From positions 124,001 through 188,000 of the forward strand of contig JAFWNF010000003.1 in NCBI GenBank assembly GCA_017510445.1: 64,000 nucleotides of DNA. The letters run 5' to 3'. The notes below the pieces were generated by a model. It saw nothing but the letters and a program-made list of their open reading frames with translations, ran no database searches and had not been told where the DNA came from. This stretch comes from Candidatus Saccharimonadota bacterium (GTDB lineage Bacteria > Patescibacteriota > Saccharimonadia > Saccharimonadales > Saccharimonadaceae). Both the position numbers and the translations under genes were made by a program. Positions 41,319 through 49,482 of the stretch are shown piece by piece. The first letter of the stretch is position 1; each line of letters begins with the position of its first letter.

Positions 41319-41846
41319 TTATTTATAAAATGCCTTTCCTTCAACTCTCACATCAATATACGAAACGCTCTCCATCAAATTTCGCTCCCTTAAATAATTT
41401 ATCATACGCGAAATGTCTTCCGCCGTTACGGCCGAATCTCTGTCCACGTTCACCTTAAAATACGGCATCACCCCCTCAATATCAACGTCAATTTCTCGCA
41501 TTTTTCCTTTCGGCAAAACCACTCGAAGTAGGTTTAAATCTAATTCCTTCAGATCACCTTTTAATAACTCAATGTAGTCCGTAACTCTCGAAGAAATTGC
41601 TTCATCATTATTTTCATTAATAATTTCCACTTTTTCTTCATCTACTTTTTCCTCTTCCATTACACCCGTAGGTCGGAAATAAACTTCCACCACATTTTCG
41701 TAAAGCACATAGCCTAAACCACCAAGAGCCACCAGAATAATCAAAACAATAAAGCCAGAAAAAACACTCTTTCGGCGCTTCTTCTGCCTAATTTTATCTC
41801 TCATCGAGTCGTCAGTCTTTTTGGCTTCCTCATTTTTTCTTTTCAT
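41319..41846 (-). CDS. FtsQ-like (divisome) single-pass membrane protein
   Basis: 175 aa from the ATG at 41846, chosen because GAGGTGG lies 7 nt upstream, inside the murG end. Basic cytoplasmic N-terminus, one transmembrane helix (FSGFIVLIILVALGGLGYVLYENVV), and an outer domain of about 125 residues. FtsQ/DivIB is suggested by topology and by its position after murG in a division cluster. No clear POTRA sequence is visible, so the name is tentative. Confidence 0.6.
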   Translation of the reverse strand: MKRKNEEAKKTDDSMRDKIRQKKRRKSVFSGFIVLIILVALGGLGYVLYENVVEVYFRPTGVMEEEKVDEEKVEIINENNDEAISSRVTDYIELLKGDLKELDLNLLRVVLPKGKMREIDVDIEGVMPYFKVNVDRDSAVTAEDISRMINYLRERNLMESVSYIDVRVEGKAFYK

Positions 41847-43065
41847 TTTCTTCCACCTCGAATAATATTTCTGCGAGCCTCTTCGCCGCATCTGGCTTTA
41901 TTTCGCCGTGCAATCTTGTTGCAAGCTCTTCCCTTTCCTTTGGGCTTCGAATCAAATGTTTAATCGCTTCGAGTAAAATCTCTGGTTTATTTTGCATTTT
42001 TTCATCATTTACTACAAGAACCGCATTCTCTTTTTCGAGTTTTTCTGCATTCTTCACCTGATGTCCACCCGCAAGTCTCGCAAACGGCACTAAAATCACG
42101 GCTTTTTTCAAATTCGCAAGCTCAGCAATTGTTGTCGCCCCCGCTCGTGACACTACTACATCCGCTGCACCTAAAAGATCAAACATTGCTGAGTTAAATT
42201 CCCACATCCTGAAATTCGAGACAAGTTTCGCTTTGTCCCATTCTTCATATTTCTTTAAATCAATCATAATCTCATAATGTTTTCGCCCTGCCACCAACCC
42301 CACGCTTGTAAACTTCAAAAGCTCTGGCAAGATTGCTCTTGTTGCCTCGTCTAAATTTAACGACCCAAGACTACCACCCGTGACAATCACCAATGGTCTT
42401 TCCTCATCGAATCCAAACGCTTTTTTCAAACTCTTTTTCTTTGTTTCGCTTACGACTTTAAATTCTTCATTCACTGGAATTCCAACCCACTCCCAACGTT
42501 CTTTTCCTTTCCCTTCTTCAAACGGCATCCCCATCGCTACAACTTTCGCGTGCTTCATAAGAAGCCTGTTTGCTAATCCAGGCACCATATCCGATTCATG
42601 GATTACGTACGGAATTCGGAAAATCCTCGCTACAATCCCCACTGGCAAACCAACAAATCCACCTTTCAAAAAAATCACATCTGGGCGATTTTTCTTCGAA
42701 ACTAATCTGAAAAAGCTCTGAACAATGCCAGCCAAAAAGCCAAAGAAACCAGCAATATTTTTAAAAATCAAATCTTTTAGAGTAATATCAATGTGCTGAA
42801 AATAATCTACAAACTTCCAATTTGCGTAACGTCGAAATTTCCCTGATAAAACTTTTCTAACTCGAATATAGTCTTTTTTATTTTCTTGCTCGTTTCCCCA
42901 CTTCATACCTATTTCTGTTGTATTTTTTACAACATTTTTGTAGTATTTTCTATCTGTCCAAAATTCAACCCTCGTTCGAGGTTTTTTCTCAAGAATTTCC
43001 CTTATTACTGCAATCGCTGGTGTAATATGTCCCCCGCTTCCTCCTCCAACAACTAAAAGTTTCAT
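41830..43065 (-). CDS. murG: UDP-GlcNAc:lipid I N-acetylglucosaminyltransferase MurG
   Basis: 411 aa. MurG adds GlcNAc to lipid I to make lipid II on the inner membrane face. GT-B signatures: LLVVGGGSGGHITPAIAV at the N-terminus, GGFVGLPVGIVARIFRIPYVIHESDMVPGLANR, VIVTGGSLGSLNLDEATRAI, and VVVSRAGATTIAELANLKKAVILVPFARLAGGHQVKNAEKL. It is longer than E. coli MurG (about 355 aa), with an insertion at residues about 45-90. It overlaps ftsW and the FtsQ-like gene by a few bases. It contains an imperfect copy of the GTTGTAA palindrome at 42916-42934. Confidence 0.96.
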   Translation of the reverse strand: MKLLVVGGGSGGHITPAIAVIREILEKKPRTRVEFWTDRKYYKNVVKNTTEIGMKWGNEQENKKDYIRVRKVLSGKFRRYANWKFVDYFQHIDITLKDLIFKNIAGFFGFLAGIVQSFFRLVSKKNRPDVIFLKGGFVGLPVGIVARIFRIPYVIHESDMVPGLANRLLMKHAKVVAMGMPFEEGKGKERWEWVGIPVNEEFKVVSETKKKSLKKAFGFDEERPLVIVTGGSLGSLNLDEATRAILPELLKFTSVGLVAGRKHYEIMIDLKKYEEWDKAKLVSNFRMWEFNSAMFDLLGAADVVVSRAGATTIAELANLKKAVILVPFARLAGGHQVKNAEKLEKENAVLVVNDEKMQNKPEILLEAIKHLIRSPKEREELATRLHGEIKPDAAKRLAEILFEVEENEKKK

Positions 43066-44249
43066 TTTCTACTTCCTCTCTTACTTATCTTACTTATCTT
43101 ATTGATCTTCTTTTCTTGTACTTCTCTTCTAGAATAACACGAAAGTTGTAAAACAAGTCCTAAGCCGAAAGACGTAAAAATCATACTCGTCCCACCATAA
43201 CTAAGAAGTGGCAAAGTTATACCAGTCAAAGGGATCAGCCCAGTCATCGCCGCAATATTCACCACCACATGCGATGCAATCCATGCAAATACTCCTACCG
43301 CGATCAATCTATGTTCATCCTCCTCACTATAATCTGCCACCCTCAAAATTCTATACAAAAGCACCGTAAAGAAAATCAAAATTAAAACCAAACCTAAAAA
43401 TCCGAACGTTTCTCCCATAACCGCAAAAATTGAATCGTTGATAGATTCTGGAAGATACCCAGTCGCTTGCACAGTATTCCCGATTCCGACCCCTGCTATT
43501 CCTCCCGTACCAATCGCGAGAAGAGCATTATCAATATGATACGAATCTGCCCCATCCGAATCTGTAAACGTCATCATTCTCTCCATTCTGTGCGGAGAAA
43601 TTAAAATCGAAATTACACCACCAACAAGTAAAATTCCCACCACAACTACAACTTTCCCGAGTGACATTCCACTTACAAAAAGCATCGCGAGCAAAATCGC
43701 CACAATCACCACCGTTGAGCCAAGGTCCTGCTGAAAAAACACCACAAACACAATTGAAATAATACTCACGATTGAAAACGGAATCCAAAAATCATTTTTT
43801 TCTAAATTATCTTCTTCTTTTCTTTTTCTAATTAAACGTGCGAGATAAAGAATCAGTCCGAGTTTCAATATCTCTGCTGGCTGAATTGTGCCAAGCGATC
43901 CTACATTGATCCAACGACATGCCCCAAGCTGACAGCTTGCTATCGAGCTTCCGGTCCATGCTCCAATTTGCAAAATGAAACACGCAATAATCCCCAAAAT
44001 AATTACAATCCAAGATATTTTTTTTAATTTTTCGTACGGAAAAATAAAGGCGATAAAAAACGCCACTAGAGAAATCCCCACCGAAATTAATTGGTGAACG
44101 AAAAAATAGTTTGATGAAAAATGGGTTCCATAAGAAGCATTGGAAAAGTTCGCTCGCATCGGCCCGATTGCATAAATTACCACTAAGCCAATCAAAAGCA
44201 AAACCACTGCTAAACCCCCAATTAGTCTGTCGCTTTTGTGCTTTCTCAC
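43062..44249 (-). CDS. ftsW: Lipid II polymerase FtsW (SEDS family)
   Basis: 395 aa, about ten transmembrane segments. SEDS glycosyltransferase that polymerises lipid II at the septum with FtsI. Signatures: RWINVGSLGTIQPAEILKLGLILYLARL, FFQQDLGSTVVIVAILLAMLFVSG, GIGNTVQATGYLPESINDSIFAVMGETFGFLG, and TGLIPLTGITLPLLSYGGTSM. FtsW rather than RodA is favoured by the location between mraY and murG. Overlaps murG by 4 nt. Confidence 0.94.
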   Translation of the reverse strand: MRKHKSDRLIGGLAVVLLLIGLVVIYAIGPMRANFSNASYGTHFSSNYFFVHQLISVGISLVAFFIAFIFPYEKLKKISWIVIILGIIACFILQIGAWTGSSIASCQLGACRWINVGSLGTIQPAEILKLGLILYLARLIRKRKEEDNLEKNDFWIPFSIVSIISIVFVVFFQQDLGSTVVIVAILLAMLFVSGMSLGKVVVVVGILLVGGVISILISPHRMERMMTFTDSDGADSYHIDNALLAIGTGGIAGVGIGNTVQATGYLPESINDSIFAVMGETFGFLGLVLILIFFTVLLYRILRVADYSEEDEHRLIAVGVFAWIASHVVVNIAAMTGLIPLTGITLPLLSYGGTSMIFTSFGLGLVLQLSCYSRREVQEKKINKISKISKRGSRK

Positions 44250-44265
44250 CCTTTTCTTCCCTTCC

Positions 44266-45291
44266 TTAAATCATTCCAGAGATACCAGCAATAAAAACTC
44301 CAAGAAGCGCTGCAGCACCTGCAATTACCCAGAACCTCATCACTACCTTTGCCTCCCCCCAACCTTTTGCTTCAAAATGATGGTGAATTGGTGCAGAAAT
44401 AAATATCTTTCTATGAAATACTTTCTTTGAAAAAATTTGGATTAAACTTGAACCAGCTTCAACAACAAGTAGAATCCCAATCACTGGCAAAAGCAAGAAA
44501 CAATCGGTCTGCATCGCCACTACACCTAAACCTGCACCTAACGCGAACGAGCCAGTATCACCCATCATAAACCTTGCTGGCGGAATATTAAACCACGTAT
44601 AAGAAAGAAGCCAACCTACAACTGTAAAACAAAACGCTGCAAGTTCCCAGCTTCCCTGAAGTACAGCAATCGCGCCGTATGCCCCATAAGCCAAAATCAT
44701 TGTTCCACCCGCCAAACCATCTAGACCGTCAGTAATATTCACTGCGTTACTCGTCGCAACCACTGCAAATGTAAATACCGCGATTATCCCTACGACGCCC
44801 AAATCAAAATCGCCTAAGAACGGTACCGCTACACTTGTCATATTCAATTTGCACGCAAAGAACCATCCGCCAATTAAGCCGACGATTGTAATCAAAAACA
44901 TTTTCATTGGCGCCCGAAGTCCTGCCGCTCCTTTTCCACTTCCAAAAACATTAATCAAATCGTCAATTAGACCTATAAATCCACCTCCAAGAAACGCCGC
45001 AAGTGGCAACCACGTCCAACCTCGCACCCAGTTACAAGAAAACGTCACAACTGCGACCGTTACAAGTCCTACAATCCCCGCCATTGTCGGAAAAGCACGT
45101 TTGAACTTATGCGCATGAAGCTTTGTCATAATCGGCAATGCCTCACCGGTCAAAGTTTCTTTCTTTTGTTTTTTCCAAAACTTAAACTTATAAGCAAAGT
45201 ATGTATAAATCGGCGTTAAAAACATCGCAAGTAGAAATGACCCTAACGCCAAAATCATTCCATAAAAAATTTCATTTGAAAGATCTTTCAT
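44266..45291 (-). CDS. mraY: Phospho-MurNAc-pentapeptide transferase MraY
   Basis: 341 aa, about ten transmembrane helices. MraY moves phospho-MurNAc-pentapeptide to undecaprenyl phosphate, making lipid I. Motifs: MAGIVGLVTVAVV, LIDDLINVFG (Mg-binding Asp pair), ATSNAVNITDGLDGLAGG, FNIPPARFMMGDTGSFALGAGLGVVAM, and PIHHHFEAKGWGEAKVVMRFWVIAG (HHH motif). Its own -10 TAAAAT lies 6 nt before the ATG, in addition to read-through from ftsI. Confidence 0.96.
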   Translation of the reverse strand: MKDLSNEIFYGMILALGSFLLAMFLTPIYTYFAYKFKFWKKQKKETLTGEALPIMTKLHAHKFKRAFPTMAGIVGLVTVAVVTFSCNWVRGWTWLPLAAFLGGGFIGLIDDLINVFGSGKGAAGLRAPMKMFLITIVGLIGGWFFACKLNMTSVAVPFLGDFDLGVVGIIAVFTFAVVATSNAVNITDGLDGLAGGTMILAYGAYGAIAVLQGSWELAAFCFTVVGWLLSYTWFNIPPARFMMGDTGSFALGAGLGVVAMQTDCFLLLPVIGILLVVEAGSSLIQIFSKKVFHRKIFISAPIHHHFEAKGWGEAKVVMRFWVIAGAAALLGVFIAGISGMI

Positions 45292-45297
45292 ACCTCT

Positions 45298-45303
45298 ATT
45301 TTA
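45298..45303 (-). promoter_or_regulatory. -10 box for leaderless mraY mRNA
   Basis: TAAAAT ends 6 nt before the mraY ATG (45291). GAGGT abuts the ATG with no spacing, so it cannot serve as a normal Shine-Dalgarno. Confidence 0.5.
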
Positions 45304-47052
45304 CTACACTTTCGGCCTTATTTTTAAATAATCAATCAGGTAGTTGCTAATGTCGTCAAACGCCTGATTTGCTTCTCCGCCACCAAGATATTGCCCCTTG
45401 CCCCACAATTTTGTCATTATAAAATACTCCGGGAGCTCTCCATCCCGACCACCAAAACCAATATAACTACCAATCATTTCTCCTTCGCCAGAAGCTTCTG
45501 AATAACTACCGTCCGCCTGCACAACCTGACCAGTTCCCGTTTTCCCACCAATAAAGTAACCGGGCTTATCAACACCATTATTTCTTTTACTGCTTCTCGT
45601 TCCCCAAAGCATTTCCCTCATCTGTTCGCTTGTTGAAACACTGACTATCTGTTTCGTATTTTTTTCTCGTTCATTTTTAATAAATTTTCCATTTTGCATT
45701 TTTCCAGCTAAAATAGTCGGCTGATAATATTCTCCGTTGTTGATTATCCCAGAAACCGCCGAGGCAATTTGAACCATTGTAAGATTCATTCCTTGTCCAA
45801 AAGTCATATTTGCATAAGTAAAATTCATCGTCCAATCATATTCATTTGGTTTAGGAATAAAACCCGGTTCCTCATACAGTTCAATGTTCGTTGCTTGCCC
45901 CAAACCAAATTTTATAAGATGGTCATAGAGTCGTGCCCTTCCAACTTCATTAAACTCGCCACCCGATATTAATTTCAACGCAGTCGCCGATCCAGTATTT
46001 AAAGAATAATCAAACGCTTGTTGCATCGTGATAGTGCCTCGAAGTCCCTGGTATGCATTTTGAAAAGTCAAACCATCAACCATCATTGACCCCTCATTAT
46101 AATAAGTCGTATTCGCGTTCATCACTCCAAGGTCAATTGCCGTCGTGAAAGTAAAAGTTTTACATACACTCGCCGCTTCATATGGTTCATCAACAACATA
46201 ATTCTTGAATAATCTCGCGTCTTCCACTTCTGAATATTTCGCCGGATCATATGTCGGTACATTCGCCATCGCCAAAACCTCACCCGTCCTCGGGTCCATT
46301 ACGATCGCACTCGCATTTGTTGCCGGCGTTTTTTCAATATAATCGTTTAGAATTTTCTCTACTTTCGTTTGAATATTACGATCAATCGTGAGCACAACAT
46401 CTTCCCCGTCCACCGCTGGTGTTTCAATATTTTCGTCTCCGATCGAAAGCACCACTCCATTCACATCCCGCACAGCCTTCAAACTTCCATCAATTCCCGA
46501 AAGCTCTTTATCAAACGACCCTTCTACACCATACTGCCCATCACCATCTTCGTTTACAAACCCCAGAAGTCCCGACGCCATTTGCCCCTCTGGATAAACT
46601 CTCTTCGTCTTTTTATCAAACGTAATTCCTACCACGTTTTCCTCAATCAACTCATCAACAATTTTTTTCGCATCCTCATATTTCACGCCTTTCGCTACCA
46701 CATAATATCTTCTGTTTTTATCCGCGAAAACATCATCCCACTCTGCCACTAAATTATCTTTAGCGTACTTCTCAAAAATCTCTTTGCTTTTTTCTTCATT
46801 CACAATCATCGGATCAAAAATGACCGTATAAACGGTCTCATTCAAAACAATCGGAACTATTTCGTTTCCGTCCATTGCATAAATTTTTCCCCTTACAGCT
46901 TCTATCACATTTTCATGCACATGTTCATCCGACGCCTTCGCTACATAAAAATCATGTTGAATTATCTGAATATAAAAAAGCCTAGCTACAATCGTAAAGA
47001 TGGCTGCAAAAAGACAAAACTTCAAAAAACCAACGCGTTTTCGTTCCATCAC
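45304..47052 (-). CDS. ftsI: Division-specific transpeptidase (FtsI/PBP3-type, class B PBP)
   Basis: 582 aa. One N-terminal transmembrane helix (LKFCLFAAIFTIVARLFYI), a PBP dimerisation domain (VRGKIYAMDGNEIVPIV), and a transpeptidase domain with active-site Ser in ASVCK (residue about 295; SxxK), SLN (SxN) in DYSLNTGSAT, and GKTGTGQV (KTG). It crosslinks septal peptidoglycan with FtsW. The Cys in SVCK is unusual. The start may be GTG 47052 (7 nt after TATAAT at 47060-47065) or ATG 47049; both add the same protein. No PASTA domains. Confidence 0.94.
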   Translation of the reverse strand: MMERKRVGFLKFCLFAAIFTIVARLFYIQIIQHDFYVAKASDEHVHENVIEAVRGKIYAMDGNEIVPIVLNETVYTVIFDPMIVNEEKSKEIFEKYAKDNLVAEWDDVFADKNRRYYVVAKGVKYEDAKKIVDELIEENVVGITFDKKTKRVYPEGQMASGLLGFVNEDGDGQYGVEGSFDKELSGIDGSLKAVRDVNGVVLSIGDENIETPAVDGEDVVLTIDRNIQTKVEKILNDYIEKTPATNASAIVMDPRTGEVLAMANVPTYDPAKYSEVEDARLFKNYVVDEPYEAASVCKTFTFTTAIDLGVMNANTTYYNEGSMMVDGLTFQNAYQGLRGTITMQQAFDYSLNTGSATALKLISGGEFNEVGRARLYDHLIKFGLGQATNIELYEEPGFIPKPNEYDWTMNFTYANMTFGQGMNLTMVQIASAVSGIINNGEYYQPTILAGKMQNGKFIKNEREKNTKQIVSVSTSEQMREMLWGTRSSKRNNGVDKPGYFIGGKTGTGQVVQADGSYSEASGEGEMIGSYIGFGGRDGELPEYFIMTKLWGKGQYLGGGEANQAFDDISNYLIDYLKIRPKV

Positions 47053-47059
47053 GCTTATA

Positions 47060-47065
47060 ATTATA
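47060..47065 (-). promoter_or_regulatory. -10 box in front of ftsI
   Basis: TATAAT ends 7 nt before the GTG start (47052) or 10 nt before the ATG (47049); no Shine-Dalgarno. Confidence 0.55.
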
Positions 47066-47070
47066 TCATA

Positions 47071-47418
47071 TTATTCCGCATATCCGCTTGGTGTCGCGTC
47101 TTCCATACTGACCGCAACTTTGTTGTTGCTTGCTGAAGCCAGTGATGTCAATCTCGCTTGTTCGACCGCTAAATCTTCCTTTTTAATCTCCAACTCATTA
47201 ATTTGCTCTTCGATCTCTGAAATTTGATAATCATAACCCGTCGCTTTCGTTCCCTGCGCTACATAAATCAATCCAACCACTAAAACCAACATCGCAATCA
47301 CAAAATAATAAGAAAACCTTCCGGTTCCTTTTCGCTTACCAAAATTTCGGCCACGCGCCCAGCTCGTTGTTTCGGAATTTACTCCACGTCTACTTGTAAA
47401 TGTTTGATTATTTCCCAT
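47071..47418 (-). CDS. FtsL-like small division membrane protein
   Basis: 115 aa. Cytoplasmic basic N-terminus (RGRNFGKRKGTGR), one transmembrane helix (FSYYFVIAMLVLVVGLIYVAQ), then a coiled-coil (QISEIEEQINELEIKKEDLAVEQARLTSLAS), the classic FtsL/DivIC layout. It is located between rsmH and ftsI as in other dcw clusters. FtsL sequences are poorly conserved, so the call relies on topology and position. AAGAGAAATGGG region precedes the start. Confidence 0.75.
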   Translation of the reverse strand: MGNNQTFTSRRGVNSETTSWARGRNFGKRKGTGRFSYYFVIAMLVLVVGLIYVAQGTKATGYDYQISEIEEQINELEIKKEDLAVEQARLTSLASASNNKVAVSMEDATPSGYAE

Positions 47419-47466
47419 TTCTCTTAGGTTTTTTTGTTATTATTTTTATTTTTAGAAAAGTCCATA

Positions 47467-47597
47467 GAATCCCCGGCGTCAAATAGGCAGAGCAATAAGT
47501 AACCTAAATGACGCACTTGGGGAGAAGGTCAACTTTTCACACTCCAAATTTATCTCTACAACAATCTTTTTTGGCAGGCTTTACGCCCATGTTGTAG
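47467..47597 (-). ncRNA. Structured leader between rsmH and the FtsL-like gene
   Basis: Two hairpins: TCCCC-G-GCGTCA-AA-TAGG with CCTA-AA-TGACGC-ACTT-GGGGA (plus-strand reading, 47469-47523), and CTACAACA with TGTTGTAG (47556-47597) holding GGC/GCC inside. They lie in the 5' leader of ftsL on the minus strand. Stem lengths are 4-8 bp. Either strand could fold; the minus strand is favoured by operon direction. No known riboswitch recognised. Confidence 0.5.
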
Positions 47598-47615
47598 TTC
47601 TCTGTTCTTTTATCC

Positions 47616-47681
47616 TTAGACAAAACGAACGGTAATTTTTTGGGCGCGACTTTTGTTTTTGACAACAATCTGCTTTGGCAT
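47616..47681 (-). CDS. Possible 21-aa basic peptide between rsmH and ftsL
   Basis: ATG (47681) preceded by AAAAGGAGGCAAT, an ideal Shine-Dalgarno, encodes MPKQIVVKNKSRAQKITVRFV and a TAA stop at 47618-47616. It lies 62 nt after the rsmH stop and just before the structured leader. Seven of 21 residues are Lys/Arg. Could be a leader peptide that controls ftsL, or a very small protein. The strong ribosome-binding site is the only evidence for translation. Confidence 0.4.
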   Translation of the reverse strand: MPKQIVVKNKSRAQKITVRFV

Positions 47682-47743
47682 ATTGCCTCCTTTTATTTTT
47701 ATTTTTTATTTTTATTATCAATCCCGAGCAGAAATGTTCGCCG

Positions 47744-48622
47744 CTAAATTCGTTTAGCCGCCCGAAGTTTCGCACTTCTTGCTCGTGGGTTAATAATCAA
47801 CTCCATCTCTCCCGCAACTTTTGGCGTCTTCGTTAAAATCATCAGTTTCGATTCTTCCCCAAAGCTACTTTCTTCCTTAAAATAATCTTTGACTAGCTTG
47901 TCCTCAAGACTATGAAAAGTGATGATCGCGACTCTTCCGCCAGGTTTCAAAATCTTTGGAATGAGTGGTAAAGTTTTTTCAATTACCGATAGTTCATCAT
48001 TCACTTGAATTCGAATCGCTTGGAAGATTCTCGTCGCTGGATGTGTTCGCGAAAATCTCGATTTACTTTTTATCAAATCCGCTAATTCCTTAGTTGATTT
48101 GAAAGGTCGATGATGCACAATTTCTCGCGCAATCATTTTCGAAAACCCAGGTTTTTCTTCTCCGTATTTCACAAACAGTTCGCTTAGTTCCCTTTCGCTC
48201 CACTTATTTACAATTCGTTCCGCCGTAAGTCCTTGCCTCTGATCCATCCGCATATCCAGCGGTCCATCTTTCGAAAACGAAAAACCTCTTTCACTTTTAT
48301 CCAGTTGCGGCGAAGAAACTCCAAAATCTGCCAGTATCATATCAAAAGTGTTACCACACTCAATTTCATGCAGCACCGCATTATAAAAATCCTCGTTCAC
48401 AATCCTCACAGGTTCACTTTCGTACTTCCCTTTTAAGAATTCATACGCAAACGGGTCTCGATCAACTAAAACCGAGCCTTTATAATTCCGTGTCACCGCC
48501 AAAATTTCACTTGCATGTCCCCCATATCCGGCCGTCAAATCCAAATACGATTCGCCCGGTCTCGGCTTCAGGACCTCAAGTACTTCCGATAACATAACTG
48601 GTTTATGAAGTTCTTCTGTCAT
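47744..48622 (-). CDS. rsmH: 16S rRNA (cytosine-1402 N4) methyltransferase RsmH (MraW)
   Basis: 292 aa SAM-dependent enzyme that methylates 16S rRNA C1402 near the P site. Motifs: HKPVMLSEVLEVLKPRPGESYLDLTAGYGGHASEIL (SAM site), DMILADFGVSSPQLDKSERGFSFSKDGPLDMRMD, HPATRIFQAIRIQVNDEL, and VAIITFHSLEDKLVKDYFKE. First gene of the reduced dcw cluster; the usual mraZ is not present upstream. Leaderless start. Confidence 0.97.
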   Translation of the reverse strand: MTEELHKPVMLSEVLEVLKPRPGESYLDLTAGYGGHASEILAVTRNYKGSVLVDRDPFAYEFLKGKYESEPVRIVNEDFYNAVLHEIECGNTFDMILADFGVSSPQLDKSERGFSFSKDGPLDMRMDQRQGLTAERIVNKWSERELSELFVKYGEEKPGFSKMIAREIVHHRPFKSTKELADLIKSKSRFSRTHPATRIFQAIRIQVNDELSVIEKTLPLIPKILKPGGRVAIITFHSLEDKLVKDYFKEESSFGEESKLMILTKTPKVAGEMELIINPRARSAKLRAAKRI

Positions 48623-48628
48623 GTTTCT

Positions 48629-48634
48629 ATTATA
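48629..48634 (-). promoter_or_regulatory. -10 box for leaderless rsmH mRNA, possibly divergent
   Basis: TATAAT ends 6 nt before the rsmH ATG (48622). The surrounding CATGTT...AACATG symmetry also offers TATTAT on the plus strand, placed to start the ncRNA at about 48642. Confidence 0.65.
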
Positions 48635-48646
48635 ACATGACCCCTC

Positions 48647-48911
48647 GTTTGAGATCGTTCAACCAGAAACTAAAGCATGTTTGTTTTTTTTGCTTTTTGT
48701 TTGAACACAAATAGATCTACCACGATTTCTCAGCGCGAAGCTAATCCATTATCGCAGCCGTTGAGAGACTTATTGTGTTGATTGTGCCTTTCGGCCAAAT
48801 AGAGTTTTAAATTGGGAGGTGTTTAAAGAATGTACGGACGGTTTTGGTGACGCGAACCGCTAAAGGAAATCGCGTGCCCTAGCTCCTAGTTGGCCGATCT
48901 CAAACTTTTTT
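48647..48911 (+). ncRNA. Unidentified structured RNA of about 265 nt
   Basis: The ends pair perfectly over 11 bp: GTTTGAGATCG (48647-48657) with CGATCTCAAAC (48895-48905), and T6 follows at once, giving a closing stem that is also a terminator. Inside are TTCAA/TTGAA, AAAGC/GCTTT, ACACAA/TTGTGT, TCTCA/TGAGA, GCC-TTTC-GGC, and ACGCG/CGCGT hairpins and GGGAGG-rich single-stranded parts. No reading frame fits. I found no RNase P, tmRNA or SRP consensus. The layout (ends paired, multi-branch) is that of a stable housekeeping-type RNA. Confidence 0.6.
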
Positions 48912-49111
48912 AATGTTCAAACCAGAAAATCACTTCGAAAGATAAACGACTTCGTAATCGTATTCTTCGTTGACTTTTACTTCTGTCATTTTTCCCGATT
49001 TTCCTTTGTTTATTTTAGTGGTTTTTGTTTGTTGACTTCCACTGACCCCAGTTTACCGTAAACATTTTAAAAAATCAAGTACTTTTTTCGACTTTTTTTA
49101 ATTTTTCAACG

Positions 49112-49233
49112 TTTTCCACACATTTTTACTAAAAATCAAGCATCTAACAGAGTACGACTTTTCCACAACTTGTGGAAAACCGCGTTTTATTTTTTACAAC
49201 ATTTTATGATCTTCCCTATTTTCCTGTGGACAA
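49112..49233. other. Cluster of DnaA-box-like 9-mers
   Basis: TTTTCCACA at 49112-49120 and 49159-49167, TGTGGAAAA at 49171-49179 (the last two are inverted around one base), and TGTGGACAA at 49225-49233. All are one or two bases from TTATCCACA or its complement. The flanks are very AT-rich. dnaA/dnaN are not visible. Confidence 0.45.
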
Positions 49234-49342
49234 CCCTGTTTTTGAATTCATTTTTGCGTTTTTTCCATTTTATTTTATTATTTTCAATTTTTATCCCTTG
49301 TTTTTTAAAAATTCTATTTCCTAAAAACCGAACAAATTACTA

Positions 49343-49371
49343 TTGACTTTTTATAGTGTTTATGCTAAAAT
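49343..49371 (+). promoter_or_regulatory. Promoter of a small RNA candidate
   Basis: TTGACT at 49343-49348, 17-nt spacer, TGC-TAAAAT at 49366-49371. Confidence 0.72.
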
Positions 49372-49378
49372 ATGATCA

Positions 49379-49472
49379 AGCCTGAAATTATCGGTGTTTA
49401 TTTAGGGATGCAAAAAAAATGATTCCTTTTTATAAACCCATCAAAAAACGGACCATCTCGGCCCGTTTTTTT
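49379..49472 (+). ncRNA. Small RNA candidate of about 95 nt
   Basis: Starts about 7 nt after a good promoter and ends in a terminator AAAAAACGG-A-CC...GG-C-CCGTTTTTT (49443-49472). The intervening 65 nt hold no ordinary gene; a 24-codon frame from 49420 reads through the terminator and is unlikely. It ends facing the convergent gene at 49483, whose 3' end could be a target. Confidence 0.5.
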
Positions 49473-49482
49473 ATTCTATTCC

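Noticed and set aside
48930-48989. A 19-residue frame on the minus strand (MTEVKVNEEYDYEVVYLSK) upstream of the structured RNA
   Set aside because: The ribosome-binding sequence is weak, the frame is very short, and there is no promoter or conservation evidence. Chance is more likely.
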